Notes: generated by a model from the letters alone, not told the origin. A stretch of DNA of 8,107 nucleotides from DASSBG01 sp965651365 (GCA_965651365.1 CBFGSA010000121.1:1-8107), one strand, 5' to 3'. Shown: positions 1 through 6,599, counted from the first letter of the stretch. Numbers and translations: made by a program.

Positions 1-44
1 GGCGCGTACTCTGGGGCCGGCGCAGTAGACATGCTGGTGAATAA
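1..44 (+). CDS. Possible 3' end of gspH (partial)
   Basis: Frame 3 reads RVLWGRRSRHAGE and stops with TAA at 42-44, sharing its last A with an ATG at 44. TAATG overlaps of this kind are common inside gsp operons, and gspH normally precedes gspI, so this is the best candidate for the end of gspH. Only 13 codons are visible, they carry no recognisable motif, and the other two frames also close nearby (26-28 and 52-54). The identity is inferred from position alone. Confidence 0.3.
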   Translation, partial: RVLWGRRSRHAGE

Positions 45-538
45 TGCGGGCTAGAGCGAAAATGGATCCCGGATCACCGCTGCGCGGTGTCCAGGATGAC
101 AAGGTCTCTATCCGTCGGTTGATAAAGCGCCCTTCGAAACGACGGTACAGCCCCACGATGGTCGGCTTTACCCTGCTTGAGGTGCTGGTGGCGCTGGTGG
201 TGCTGGCCGTGGCCCTGGTCGCCTTGACTCGCACCGCCGGCCGTGAAACGGAAACTTTCGACAGCCTGCGCCAGCGCAGCGTGGCCGGCTGGGTAGCGGC
301 CAACACGCTGACCGAGGTGCGTCTGGCGCCGGGACTGCCGGCGATCGGGCGCAGTGACGGCACGGCACGCATGGCCGGGCGGCAGTGGACGTGGCGGCTG
401 GAGGTCAAGCCGACGCCGGCAGCGGGCATTCGGCGCCTGCATGTGGCCGTCTTTGCGCCCGGTGCAGATCCCGACCAGGGCGCGACGCCGGTGTGGACCA
501 TGGACGGCTTCGACAGCAGCCAGTTGGCAACCGAGTGA
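44..538 (+). CDS. gspI: Type II secretion minor pseudopilin GspI
   Basis: Minor pseudopilin of the type II secretion system; with GspJ and GspK it forms the tip of the periplasmic pseudopilus after processing by the prepilin peptidase. The prepilin motif VG|FTLLEVLVAL has the conserved Glu at mature position 5, followed by a hydrophobic helix. The rest fits the family: WVAANTLTEVRL, then MAGRQWTWRLEV and a C-terminal strand. The start is uncertain. ATG at 44 gives 164 residues with a 41-residue leader and overlaps an upstream stop as TAATG. TTG at 119 gives a basic 16-residue leader, more usual for a prepilin. ATG at 158 leaves only MVG before the cleavage site, probably too short. A palindrome at 64-100 encodes residues 7-19 of the longest form and has no counterpart in normal GspI. 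The stop lies 2 nt before gspJ, so the two are surely co-translated. Confidence 0.93.
   Translation: MRARAKMDPGSPLRGVQDDKVSIRRLIKRPSKRRYSPTMVGFTLLEVLVALVVLAVALVALTRTAGRETETFDSLRQRSVAGWVAANTLTEVRLAPGLPAIGRSDGTARMAGRQWTWRLEVKPTPAAGIRRLHVAVFAPGADPDQGATPVWTMDGFDSSQLATE
64..100. repeat. Imperfect palindrome in the gspI 5' region
   Basis: The segment begins GGATCCCGGATCACCGC and ends GCGGTGTCCAGGATGAC. Arms 75-80 and 84-89 pair perfectly round a 3-nt loop. After a bulged T at 74, pairing resumes (71-73 with 90-92, then 66-69 with 94-97), giving about 13 base pairs. Elements of the form GGATCCCGGATC...GTCCGGGATGAC are familiar as dispersed intergenic repeats in many proteobacteria (general knowledge, not searched). 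Here it is open in the gspI frame and would be translated if gspI starts at 44. Confidence 0.7.
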
Positions 539-540
539 CG

Positions 541-1173
541 ATGCGGCGCGCGGCCGGCTTCAGCCTGATCGAGCTGCTGGTGGCAGTGGCCGTGTTTGCG
601 CTGGCCTCGGCGCTGGCCTGGGCGGGCCTGAGCGCCGTCACCGACACCCGGCAGCGCCTGGCGCAGGAACAGGATGCCTTTGCCGCCGTTCAGCGCAGCG
701 TCGACTTTCTGGCCCGCGACCTGGCCACGGCGGTCGATCGACCGGTGCGCGCGGGGCAGGCCGGACGCCGCCCAGCGCTGGTTGGCGACGCGCACAGGCT
801 GGCGTTTACCCGCAAGGGCGTGGCCAGCGAGCTTGAGTCCAACGACAGCGCACTGCAGCGGGTGAGCTGGTTCGTGGATGCCAAGGCCCTGGTGCGCGGG
901 CGTTTCGCCGTGCTGGATCGAGCCGATGACCGCGCCTTCACCCGGCGCAACATGGACGAGGGCATCGAGGGTTTCCGCCTGCGCTATCTGGATCACAAGG
1001 GCGGCTGGCACGATCGCTGGCCACCCGGACAGTCCGGCAATGCCGATTCGGCCACCCTGCCGCGTGCGGTCGAGTTCCGCATCCGCTTCAAGTCCCTGGG
1101 CGAGGTGCGGCGCCTGATTGCCCTGCCACCCGCGGCGGCGGTGGCGCCGCAATTGCCGGGCAGTGGCGCATGA
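541..1173 (+). CDS. gspJ: Type II secretion minor pseudopilin GspJ
   Basis: Minor pseudopilin of 210 residues that binds GspI and GspK at the pseudopilus tip. The short basic leader MRRAAG is cut before FSLIELLVAV, which has Glu5 and a long hydrophobic helix (about residues 7-30). Family features follow in order: a conserved RSVDFLARDLATAVDRPVR stretch, VSWFVDAKALVRGRFAVLDR, NMDEGIEGFRLRYLD, LPRAVEFRIRF and a closing GEVRRLIALPP. The ATG at 541 is fixed by the leader and lies 2 nt after the gspI stop. The TGA at 1171-1173 overlaps the gspK start as ATGA, showing a tightly coupled operon. No strong Shine-Dalgarno is visible, consistent with coupling. Confidence 0.95.
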   Translation: MRRAAGFSLIELLVAVAVFALASALAWAGLSAVTDTRQRLAQEQDAFAAVQRSVDFLARDLATAVDRPVRAGQAGRRPALVGDAHRLAFTRKGVASELESNDSALQRVSWFVDAKALVRGRFAVLDRADDRAFTRRNMDEGIEGFRLRYLDHKGGWHDRWPPGQSGNADSATLPRAVEFRIRFKSLGEVRRLIALPPAAAVAPQLPGSGA

Positions 1174-2093
1174 TCGGGCGCCGGCAAGACGGGGTGGCGC
1201 TGCTGGTGGCCTTGCTGGTGGTGGCCCTGGCCACGCTGCTGATTGCATCGCTGCTCGACGGTGGCCAGTTGTCACTGGCGCGCAGCCGCAACGAGCTGCG
1301 TGCCGAACAGGCCCAGGCCTGGGCGCGCGGCCTGGAAGCCTATGCCGCCCAGGTGCTGGTCAAGGATGCCGAGCAGGGTGCGATCGATGCCAACGACGAT
1401 ATCTGGGCCACGCCGCTGCCGCCCACCCCGGTGCCGGGCGGCAGCATCCGTGCCCGGATGCGCGATCTCAACGGCTGCTTCAACCTCAACAACCTGGTGC
1501 GCGACGGCCAGCCGCAGCACGTGTGGGTCGAGCGCTTCCGGCGGCTTTTGCTGGAGCTGCAACTGTCACCTGACATCGCTGATGCCACCGTCGACTGGAT
1601 CGATCCCGATCGCCTGCCGCGCGAGCGCGGCGCCGAGGACAGCGCCTACCTGGGCCGCAGTCCGGCCTGGCTTGCCGCCAACCGTCCGCTGGCCGACGCC
1701 AGCGAATTGCGCCTGGTTGCGGGTGTCGATGCGCATGCGTGGCAGCGGCTTGAACCCTACGTATGTGCCTTGCCCACCGAGACCACGCTCAACCTCAACA
1801 CCGCCAGCATCCCGGTGCTGATGAGCCTGGACAGCCGCATCACGCAGCCGATTGCCGCGCGCATCCATCGTGGCGGCCAGGCGCACTGGCAGTCGGTGGC
1901 CAGCGTCGTGTCCGAACTGCGCAGTGCCGGAGTCCAGACCGATCCCGAGTTCGCCGCCGGGCTGGGGGTGGACAGCGAGTATTTTCAAGCCGGCGCGGTG
2001 ATCGACCTTGACGGCATCCAGTTCGTCTACACCAGTGAGCTGCAACGCCGCGCCGGCGTGCGTGTCTTCAAGCGCGACCAGGGTGGCAGTTGA
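1170..2093 (+). CDS. gspK: Type II secretion minor pseudopilin GspK
   Basis: Largest minor pseudopilin (307 residues), which caps the pseudopilus tip. Leader MIGRRQDG precedes VALLVALLVVALATLLI; position 5 of the mature chain is not Glu, as is usual for GspK. The family signature DLNGCFNLNNL is at 99-109, VDWIDPD at 141-147 and the helix-hairpin-helix-like segment around TLNLNTASIPVLMSL at 206-220. C102 and C199 are the only cysteines and could pair in the periplasm (inference). The start overlaps the gspJ stop by ATGA. Length and motif order are complete, so the gene looks intact. No gspL or gspM follows: the next gene, holC, is on the opposite strand. Confidence 0.96.
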   Translation: MIGRRQDGVALLVALLVVALATLLIASLLDGGQLSLARSRNELRAEQAQAWARGLEAYAAQVLVKDAEQGAIDANDDIWATPLPPTPVPGGSIRARMRDLNGCFNLNNLVRDGQPQHVWVERFRRLLLELQLSPDIADATVDWIDPDRLPRERGAEDSAYLGRSPAWLAANRPLADASELRLVAGVDAHAWQRLEPYVCALPTETTLNLNTASIPVLMSLDSRITQPIAARIHRGGQAHWQSVASVVSELRSAGVQTDPEFAAGLGVDSEYFQAGAVIDLDGIQFVYTSELQRRAGVRVFKRDQGGS

Positions 2094-2199
2094 CCCGCGA
2101 TCCGTCATTCTGGTGGTTTGTTCCCGAACACCGACCGATTGAACGGTCAAGCTGCGCGCGAGGAGTGCAGCGAATGGAGTCGCACAGGTCCGGTCGCTT
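2094..2199. other. Intergenic gap between convergent gspK and holC
   Basis: This 106-nt gap separates two converging genes. It holds no reading frame I can support. GACCG at 2133-2137 can pair with CGGTC at 2144-2148 round a 6-nt loop, but no T-run follows, so a terminator is doubtful. GTCATTCTGG at 2104-2113 resembles the reverse complement of the outer end of the palindrome at 64-100 (9 of 10 bases) and could be a remnant of that family. Confidence 0.4.
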
Positions 2200-2625
2200 C
2201 TACATGTCGAATTTGTTGACTGCCAAGCCGCGTTCGCGATAGGCCTTCCAGCGCTCGCGCGAGGCGCCGCGGGCGGCTTCGTCGGCCGGCACGATTTCCA
2301 GCACGCGCTCGAATATGCCCTCGACGGGTGCTTCACGCAGGTTCAGCAGCAGTGGCCGTTCGGCGCTCACCACACCCGGCGGCACGATCAATACCGGTAC
2401 CTCGGCATCGTCGTCCCCTTGACCGGCAATCTGGTGCGGAATGAAGGATTCGGGGTCGAAGGCCCACAGCAGATCATCCAGCGCTTCGGCCTGCGCCATG
2501 CTGGCGGCCAGGATCAGGCACGGCTGGCCGCTGTCGAAAGCCCTGGCGGTCAGCGCACACACGAGTTGCAGCGGTTCTTCACGGAAGCGCGGCTTGTCGA
2601 TCAGGTAGAAGTCGGCGCGGGACAT
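2200..2625 (-). CDS. holC: DNA polymerase III subunit chi
   Basis: Chi subunit of the DNA polymerase III clamp-loader complex; it pairs with psi (HolD) and binds the C-terminal tail of SSB, holding the holoenzyme at the fork. The 141-residue length matches the family (E. coli about 147). Typical features are the N-terminal strand ADFYLIDKP, the helix with ALTARAFDSGQPCLILA (24-40), ALDDLLWAFDPESFIPHQ (48-65), the central VPVLIVPPG strand, and the C-terminal RERWKAYRERG followed by KFDM. It lies downstream of pepA on the same strand, the order known from gammaproteobacteria. Its leader is filled by heptamer repeats ending about 9 nt before the ATG, and no Shine-Dalgarno is evident. Confidence 0.95.
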   Translation of the reverse strand: MSRADFYLIDKPRFREEPLQLVCALTARAFDSGQPCLILAASMAQAEALDDLLWAFDPESFIPHQIAGQGDDDAEVPVLIVPPGVVSAERPLLLNLREAPVEGIFERVLEIVPADEAARGASRERWKAYRERGLAVNKFDM

Positions 2626-2634
2626 TCAAGTGCC

Positions 2635-2669
2635 GGGAATCGGGAATGGGGAATCGGAAATCGGGAATG
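2635..2669. repeat. Heptamer tandem array, five units
   Basis: Five exact 7-nt units follow one another: GGGAATC, GGGAATG, GGGAATC, GGAAATC, GGGAATG. They lie 9 nt upstream of the holC start. Similar heptamer arrays are known from Xanthomonadaceae intergenic regions (general knowledge). Two inverted units are found on the far side of the palindrome, at 2765-2777. Confidence 0.9.
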
Positions 2670-2678
2670 GAGGGTTGC

Positions 2679-2761
2679 GTAGGGTGCCGCTGAGCGTGGC
2701 GAAGCGCACCATCGTGAGCCTAATGCTGCGGTGCGCTTCACTTCGTTCAGCAGCACCCTAC
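2679..2761. repeat. Long palindromic repeat, copy 1 (pepA-holC gap)
   Basis: Left arm 2679-2710 starts GTAGGGTGCCGCTGAGCG; right arm 2730-2761 ends GCAGCACCCTAC. The arms match as reverse complements at 27 of 32 positions round a 19-nt loop, and several mismatches would be G-U pairs in RNA. A second copy with the same arms and the same loop length is at 6603-6686, which shows a dispersed family. It should form a strong hairpin in the pepA-holC transcript. No coding capacity. Confidence 0.9.
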
Positions 2762-2764
2762 ACC

Positions 2765-2777
2765 AAATCCCGATTCC
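2765..2777. repeat. Inverted heptamer units beside palindrome copy 1
   Basis: AAATCCCGATTCC is the reverse complement of GGAATCGGGATTT, that is, about two heptamers in the opposite orientation to the array at 2635-2669. With the palindrome between them, the stretch 2635-2777 forms one larger inverted structure. Confidence 0.7.
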
Positions 2778-2780
2778 AGG

Positions 2781-2799
2781 AAGCCGGCTCAGCCGGCTT
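2781..2799 (-). terminator. Hairpin round the pepA stop codon
   Basis: AAGCCGGC (2781-2788) and GCCGGCTT (2792-2799) are perfect 8-bp arms with the pepA stop triplet (2789-2791) as the loop. On the minus strand no T-run follows, so it would be at most a weak terminator or a 3'-end stabiliser for pepA mRNA. A short T-run (2798-2801) exists only on the plus strand, where no gene reads towards it. Confidence 0.45.
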
Positions 2800-4267
2800 T
2801 TCCAATCAGCCAGTCCGAGAGCAGGCCCACGGGCCGGCCGGTGGCCAGGCCCTTGCGGCCGGAGGTCCAGGCGGTGCCGGCGATGTCGAGGTGAGCCCAG
2901 CGAAAGCCTTCGGTAAAGCGTGACAGGAAGCAGCCGGCGGTGATGGCGCCGGCCCACCGGCCACCGATGTTGGCCACATCGGCATTGCCCGATTCGAGCA
3001 GTTCCTGGTAGTCGTCCCACAGCGGCAGGCGCCAGGCGCGGTCCAGGCTGTTCTCGCCGGCCGCCAGCAGTTCGCCGGCCAGTTCTTCATCGGCGCTCAT
3101 CAGGCCGGTGGCCTCCTTGCCCAGGGCCACCACGCAGGCGCCGGTCAAAGTCGCCGCGTCGATGATCACCTGCGGCTCGAACTGGCGCACGTAGTGCAGC
3201 GCATCGCACAGGCACAGGCGCCCCTCGGCGTCGGTGTTGAGCACCTCGACCGTGGTGCCGGACATCGTGGTCAGGATGTCGCTGGGGCGGTAAGACTTGC
3301 CGCCGGGCATGTTCTCGGCGCTGGCCACCACGCACACCAGGTTGAGCTTGAGCTTCATTTTCACCGCGGCCAGGAAGGTGCCCAGCACGCCGGCTGCGCC
3401 GCACATGTCGAACTTCATTTCCTCCATGCCCGGACTGGGCTTGATGTTGATGCCGCCGGAGTCGAAGGTGACGCCCTTGCCAACCAACGCGAACGGCTTG
3501 GCGTCGCCATTGCCGGTGTACTTCAGCACGATCAGGCGCGGGCCATTGGCCGAGCCTTCGCCGACCGCGAGCAGGGCGTTGGCGCCCAACTTGCGCAGGG
3601 CGTCGGGATCGAAAATCTCGGCCTCCACGGCCTCGTTTTCGCCAGCGATGCGCTCGGCCTCCGAGGCCAGCCAGGCCGGCGTGCAGATATTGGGTGGGTT
3701 GTTACCGAGCTCACGGGTCCAGCGCACGCCTTCGGCGATGCCGCGCGCCTGCTGCAGAGCGGATTCGCACTCTTCGCCGCCGGCGAGCATCAGGCGATTG
3801 ATGCGCGTGTCCTTGCTGTTTTTGCTGCTGATCTTGAAACGGTAGGCAGCATGATCGGTGGCCAGGGCTATCAGGCGTGTCTTCCACGCATCATTCTTGC
3901 CGGCCACTTCCAGCTCGCCCAGCCAGGTGGCAGCGCTTTCGATATGTGCCGAGGCGAGCTGGCTTGCGGCATGTTCGGCTGCCTTCTTGAGGCGCGCGGC
4001 GTCGAATTTGTCCGGCTTGCCCAGGCCCACCACCAGCACGCGCGGGCTCTTGATGCCGTTCGCGCCGTGCAGCCACAAGTGGGTCTTGGGTTTGCCGGAC
4101 AGGTCACCGCTGTCGACCAGGCGCTTGAGCGCGCCGCCCGATGCCGCATCGACAGCCTGTGCGGCGTTGCTCAGCTTGCCGCCCTCGAAGGCGCCCACCA
4201 CAATGCAGTCGGCTTCGGCTTCGGGGGCGGCGGTCCGGGTCAGGGTGAACTCGAGTGTCATGGCCAT
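2789..4267 (-). CDS. pepA: Leucyl aminopeptidase PepA (M17 family)
   Basis: Cytosolic M17 aminopeptidase that removes N-terminal residues, especially leucine, using two metal ions; in E. coli it also acts as a DNA-binding accessory factor. At 492 residues it is full length. By alignment to the known family pattern the metal ligands are K264 and D269 (in GKGVTFDSGG), D287 (KFDMCG), D346 and E348 (NTDAEGRL); K276 and R350 are the catalytic pair. The N-terminal domain (about 1-170) is more variable, as usual. The ATG at 4267 has AGGA 5 nt upstream (minus strand, 4272-4275); a second in-frame ATG at 4261 is possible. It is divergent from lptF, an arrangement conserved in E. coli and relatives, and leads into holC. 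Confidence 0.98.
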   Translation of the reverse strand: MAMTLEFTLTRTAAPEAEADCIVVGAFEGGKLSNAAQAVDAASGGALKRLVDSGDLSGKPKTHLWLHGANGIKSPRVLVVGLGKPDKFDAARLKKAAEHAASQLASAHIESAATWLGELEVAGKNDAWKTRLIALATDHAAYRFKISSKNSKDTRINRLMLAGGEECESALQQARGIAEGVRWTRELGNNPPNICTPAWLASEAERIAGENEAVEAEIFDPDALRKLGANALLAVGEGSANGPRLIVLKYTGNGDAKPFALVGKGVTFDSGGINIKPSPGMEEMKFDMCGAAGVLGTFLAAVKMKLKLNLVCVVASAENMPGGKSYRPSDILTTMSGTTVEVLNTDAEGRLCLCDALHYVRQFEPQVIIDAATLTGACVVALGKEATGLMSADEELAGELLAAGENSLDRAWRLPLWDDYQELLESGNADVANIGGRWAGAITAGCFLSRFTEGFRWAHLDIAGTAWTSGRKGLATGRPVGLLSDWLIGKAG

Positions 4268-4356
4268 TGCGTCCTGTTCGGGATACAGCGCGGGGTCGAA
4301 CAGCTAAACTGGTCGCCATGCCGACGCGCACTGCAAAAAAGAAGCCAGTCTAACGC
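4268..4356. promoter_or_regulatory. Divergent pepA/lptF control region
   Basis: This 89-nt gap must carry the start signals of both pepA (minus) and lptF (plus) unless they lie inside genes. On the plus strand TAAACT at 4305-4310 matches the -10 consensus at 4 of 6 positions, but the hexamer 17 nt further up (GATACA) is a poor -35. No convincing minus-strand promoter was found. An 11-codon frame lies at 4318-4353. Confidence 0.35.
4318..4353 (+). CDS. Possible 11-codon leader peptide before lptF
   Basis: ATG at 4318 opens a frame reading MPTRTAKKKPV and closes with TAA at 4351-4353, 3 nt before the lptF start. No Shine-Dalgarno precedes it, but if TAAACT at 4305-4310 is the -10 box the transcript would begin at about this ATG, making it leaderless. 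The three consecutive lysines are notable. It may equally be chance in a short gap. Confidence 0.2.
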   Translation: MPTRTAKKKPV

Positions 4357-5466
4357 ATGCTGCAAATCATCGACCGCTACCTGCTGCGCGAGCTGGCCCT
4401 GAGCGTGGCCGCCACTGCGCTTGTACTGCTGGTGATTACCGCCGGCGGCACCTTTGCCGATGTGCTGAACAAGGTCGCGCTGGGCCGGTTGCCGGGCACG
4501 GTGATGTTTCCGGTGCTGGGCCTGCGGGTTCTGGATGCCCTCAGTGTGCTGCTGCCGCTGGCCCTTTTTCTGGGCGTGATGATGGCCTTGTCGCGGCTGT
4601 ATCGCGACAGCGAAATGCACGTGCTGGCTGCGGCCGGCATGGGCGCGGCGGGCCTGCTGCGTCCGGCCGCGATGCTGGGCGTTCCCTTGGCGATCCTGGC
4701 CGGCCTGGTATCGCTGTGGCTGGGCCCGGCCGCCGTGCGCACCGCCAATGCCATGGTCAGCGATGCCAACCGCTCGGTGATCGCGGCGGGCCTGGAGCCG
4801 GGCCGCTTCGTCGAATTGCCGGGACACGCCGGGGTGATCTTCGTCGACTCGATGAACAGCAAGGGCACCCGTTTGGGGCGTGTGTTCATCGAGAACGAGC
4901 GCGCCAGCAAGACCGGCCCGGCCCGGCTCGACATCGTTACCGCGGCCAGCGGCCGGCTGTATCACGGCAGCGAGGCTTCGGGGCGCTATCTGGCGCTGGC
5001 CGATGGCCACCGCTTCGAGGGGCGGATGGGTCAGGACGACTGGAAGCGGATGCGTTTCGAGCGCAATGAAATCGCACTGAGCACGCCCAGCGGCGAGGCT
5101 GCCGACAGCAGTGAAGACCATGCCAAGTCCAGTCTGATGCTGGCGCAGAGCAGCGATCCGGCAGCGCAGGCGGAACTGGCCTGGCGCCTGAGCGTGCCGG
5201 TCAGCGTGCTGGTGCTGGCGCTGCTGGCGGTGGTGTTGTCGCGGCAGAACCCGCGCGAGGCGCGCTATGGGCGGCTGCTGATCGCGATCCTGGTCTATCT
5301 GCTCTACGCCAATGTGCTGGCCCTGGTGCGCGCCGGGATCGTGCAGGGGCATGTGCCCGCCTGGCTGGGCTTGTGGTGGGTGCACGCACTGGCTGCGGCG
5401 ATCGGCGCGTGGATCGTGTGGCGGCAATACCATGTCGGCAAGCTGCCGGCGCGGGCCGCGGCATGA
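4357..5466 (+). CDS. lptF: LPS export ABC transporter permease LptF
   Basis: One of the two inner-membrane subunits of LptB2FG, which extracts lipopolysaccharide from the inner membrane and passes it to LptC and the periplasmic bridge. At 369 residues it has the expected plan: three N-terminal membrane helices (about 13-33, 56-79, 104-123), a periplasmic beta-jellyroll domain (about 130-270) and three C-terminal helices (about 277-295, 306-326, 335-355). The cytoplasmic coupling helix that contacts LptB is SRLYRDSEMHVLAAAG (79-94), with a conserved Glu at 86. The first member of the pair, it starts MLQIIDRYLLRE as LptF proteins do. It overlaps lptG by ATGA. The start has only a weak ribosome-binding site. 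Confidence 0.95.
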   Translation: MLQIIDRYLLRELALSVAATALVLLVITAGGTFADVLNKVALGRLPGTVMFPVLGLRVLDALSVLLPLALFLGVMMALSRLYRDSEMHVLAAAGMGAAGLLRPAAMLGVPLAILAGLVSLWLGPAAVRTANAMVSDANRSVIAAGLEPGRFVELPGHAGVIFVDSMNSKGTRLGRVFIENERASKTGPARLDIVTAASGRLYHGSEASGRYLALADGHRFEGRMGQDDWKRMRFERNEIALSTPSGEAADSSEDHAKSSLMLAQSSDPAAQAELAWRLSVPVSVLVLALLAVVLSRQNPREARYGRLLIAILVYLLYANVLALVRAGIVQGHVPAWLGLWWVHALAAAIGAWIVWRQYHVGKLPARAAA

Positions 5467-6566
5467 GGCGCGTGTTGCGCATCAAGCGCGTGGACAAGCT
5501 CATTGCGCTCAATGTGCTGGGCTCGCTGCTGGTGGTGTGGCTGGTGCTGGTCGGGTTTGACGCGGTGAGCCAGTTCGCGCGCCAGCTCGGCGAGCTGGGC
5601 AAGAACGGTTACAGCCTGGCCCAGGCATTGATTTACGTGGGTCTGACGATTCCGCGCCGTGCCTACGAGATGTTCGGCCATGCGGCCCTGATCGGCAGCC
5701 TGCTGGGCCTGGGTGGCCTGGCCGCCAGCAGCGAACTGACCGCGCTGCGCGCCAACGGCATGTCGCGCCTGCGCATCATGGGTAGCGCGCTGGTTACGGT
5801 TGCCGCGCTGGCGCTGGGTGTGGTGATCGTGGGCGAGACCGTGGCGCCAGCCGGCGAGCAGCGCGCCCAGGCGCTGCAATTGTCGCTGCGCTCCAACCAG
5901 CTTGGCCTGACCACGCGCAGCGGTCTGTGGGCGCGCGATGGCGACAACATCATCAATGCCAAGGGCGCCCGCGCCGTGCCCGTGGACGGCCGACTGCGGG
6001 TGCAGCTGGCGGATGTGCGGGTGTTCGGGCTGGATGCGAGCGGTGTGCTGACCTCCTTCATGCACGCCGGGATGGCGATGTACGAGCGCGGTGCATGGCA
6101 ATTGCAGAAAGTGCGCGTGACGCAATTCGATGCCGGCGGTGCCCATTCCAGCCGCCACGTCTCGATGCCGTGGAAATCGCGCCTCGACCCCAAATTGCTG
6201 GAGCTTTCCGTGGTCAATCCGGATTACATGTCCCTGCGCGATCTGAGGCGCAATATCCGCTATTTTCGTGCCAACGGCCAGAACCCGGCCAGTTACGCCA
6301 ATGCCTGGTGGGCGCACATCTTCTACCCGTTCAGCGTGCTGCTGCTGGTGCTGGCGGTGCTGCCGCTGGCCTTCGGCAACCTGCGCTCCGGCGGCGTTGG
6401 CAAGCGCGTGTTCATCGGCATCCTGCTGGCCGTGGCCTGGTACTTTCTGCAGATGGCCCTGGTCAGCGTGGGCAATGTCTACGGCCTGCCGCCATGGCTT
6501 TCAAACCTGCTGCCGGCGCTGCTGCTGGCCGCGGTAGCGCTGGTGCATTACCGGCGCACGGCGTAG
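5463..6566 (+). CDS. lptG: LPS export ABC transporter permease LptG
   Basis: Partner of LptF in the LptB2FG lipopolysaccharide exporter, in the inner membrane. It has 367 residues with helices at about 13-33, 58-85, 102-124, 283-304, 314-336 and 344-363, and the periplasmic jellyroll domain between. The coupling segment LAASSELTALRANGMS (86-101) carries the conserved Glu91 that faces LptB. NPDYMSLRDLRRNIRYFRANGQN is the typical LptG segment before the fourth helix, which contains HIFYPFSVLLLVLAVLPLAFG. The ATG at 5463 overlaps the lptF stop, so the two subunits are translationally coupled. It ends with TAG at 6564-6566, 16 nt before a repeat region. Confidence 0.95.
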   Translation: MRRVLRIKRVDKLIALNVLGSLLVVWLVLVGFDAVSQFARQLGELGKNGYSLAQALIYVGLTIPRRAYEMFGHAALIGSLLGLGGLAASSELTALRANGMSRLRIMGSALVTVAALALGVVIVGETVAPAGEQRAQALQLSLRSNQLGLTTRSGLWARDGDNIINAKGARAVPVDGRLRVQLADVRVFGLDASGVLTSFMHAGMAMYERGAWQLQKVRVTQFDAGGAHSSRHVSMPWKSRLDPKLLELSVVNPDYMSLRDLRRNIRYFRANGQNPASYANAWWAHIFYPFSVLLLVLAVLPLAFGNLRSGGVGKRVFIGILLAVAWYFLQMALVSVGNVYGLPPWLSNLLPALLLAAVALVHYRRTA

Positions 6567-6582
6567 TGGGCCGGTGAGCCGG

Positions 6583-6599
6583 GTAGGGTGCGCTTCACC
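6583..6599. repeat. Collapsed partial copy of the long palindrome
   Basis: GTAGGGTGCGCTTCACC joins the outer end of the palindrome arm (GTAGGGTG) directly to its inner segment (GTGCGCTTCA). It precedes the full copy at 6603, and GGGTAGGGTG occurs at both 6581 and 6601. It looks like the remnant of an internal deletion between GGTGC-type direct repeats. Confidence 0.6.

Noticed and set aside
1..54. Frame 1 reads AVDMLVNNAG, matching the NNAG motif of short-chain dehydrogenases.
   Set aside because: It stops right after the motif, which normally lies in the first third of the protein, and the operon context favours a gspH end in frame 3. Likely chance, though a fragment cannot be excluded from 54 bases.
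2133..2148. Rho-independent terminator between gspK and holC.
   Set aside because: The stem is only 5 bp and no T-run follows on either strand.
1566..2336. Minus-strand open frame (256 codons) over gspK and the holC end.
   Set aside because: Overlaps two confident genes and their gap and shows no family features.
2635..2777. CRISPR array.
   Set aside because: The units are contiguous 7-mers with no spacers, and the palindrome occurs as a single copy here.
3194..4402. Long plus-strand open frame (402 codons) antisense to pepA.
   Set aside because: It mirrors the codon structure of pepA in GC-rich DNA, has no recognisable motif, and pepA has a complete active site.
4258..5433. Long minus-strand open frame (391 codons) antisense to lptF.
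   Set aside because: Composition rich in Gln, His and Arg is typical of an antisense shadow; lptF is clearly coding.
5304..6317. Minus-strand open frame (337 codons) antisense to lptF and lptG.
   Set aside because: Same shadow composition, spans two well-supported genes, no domain seen.
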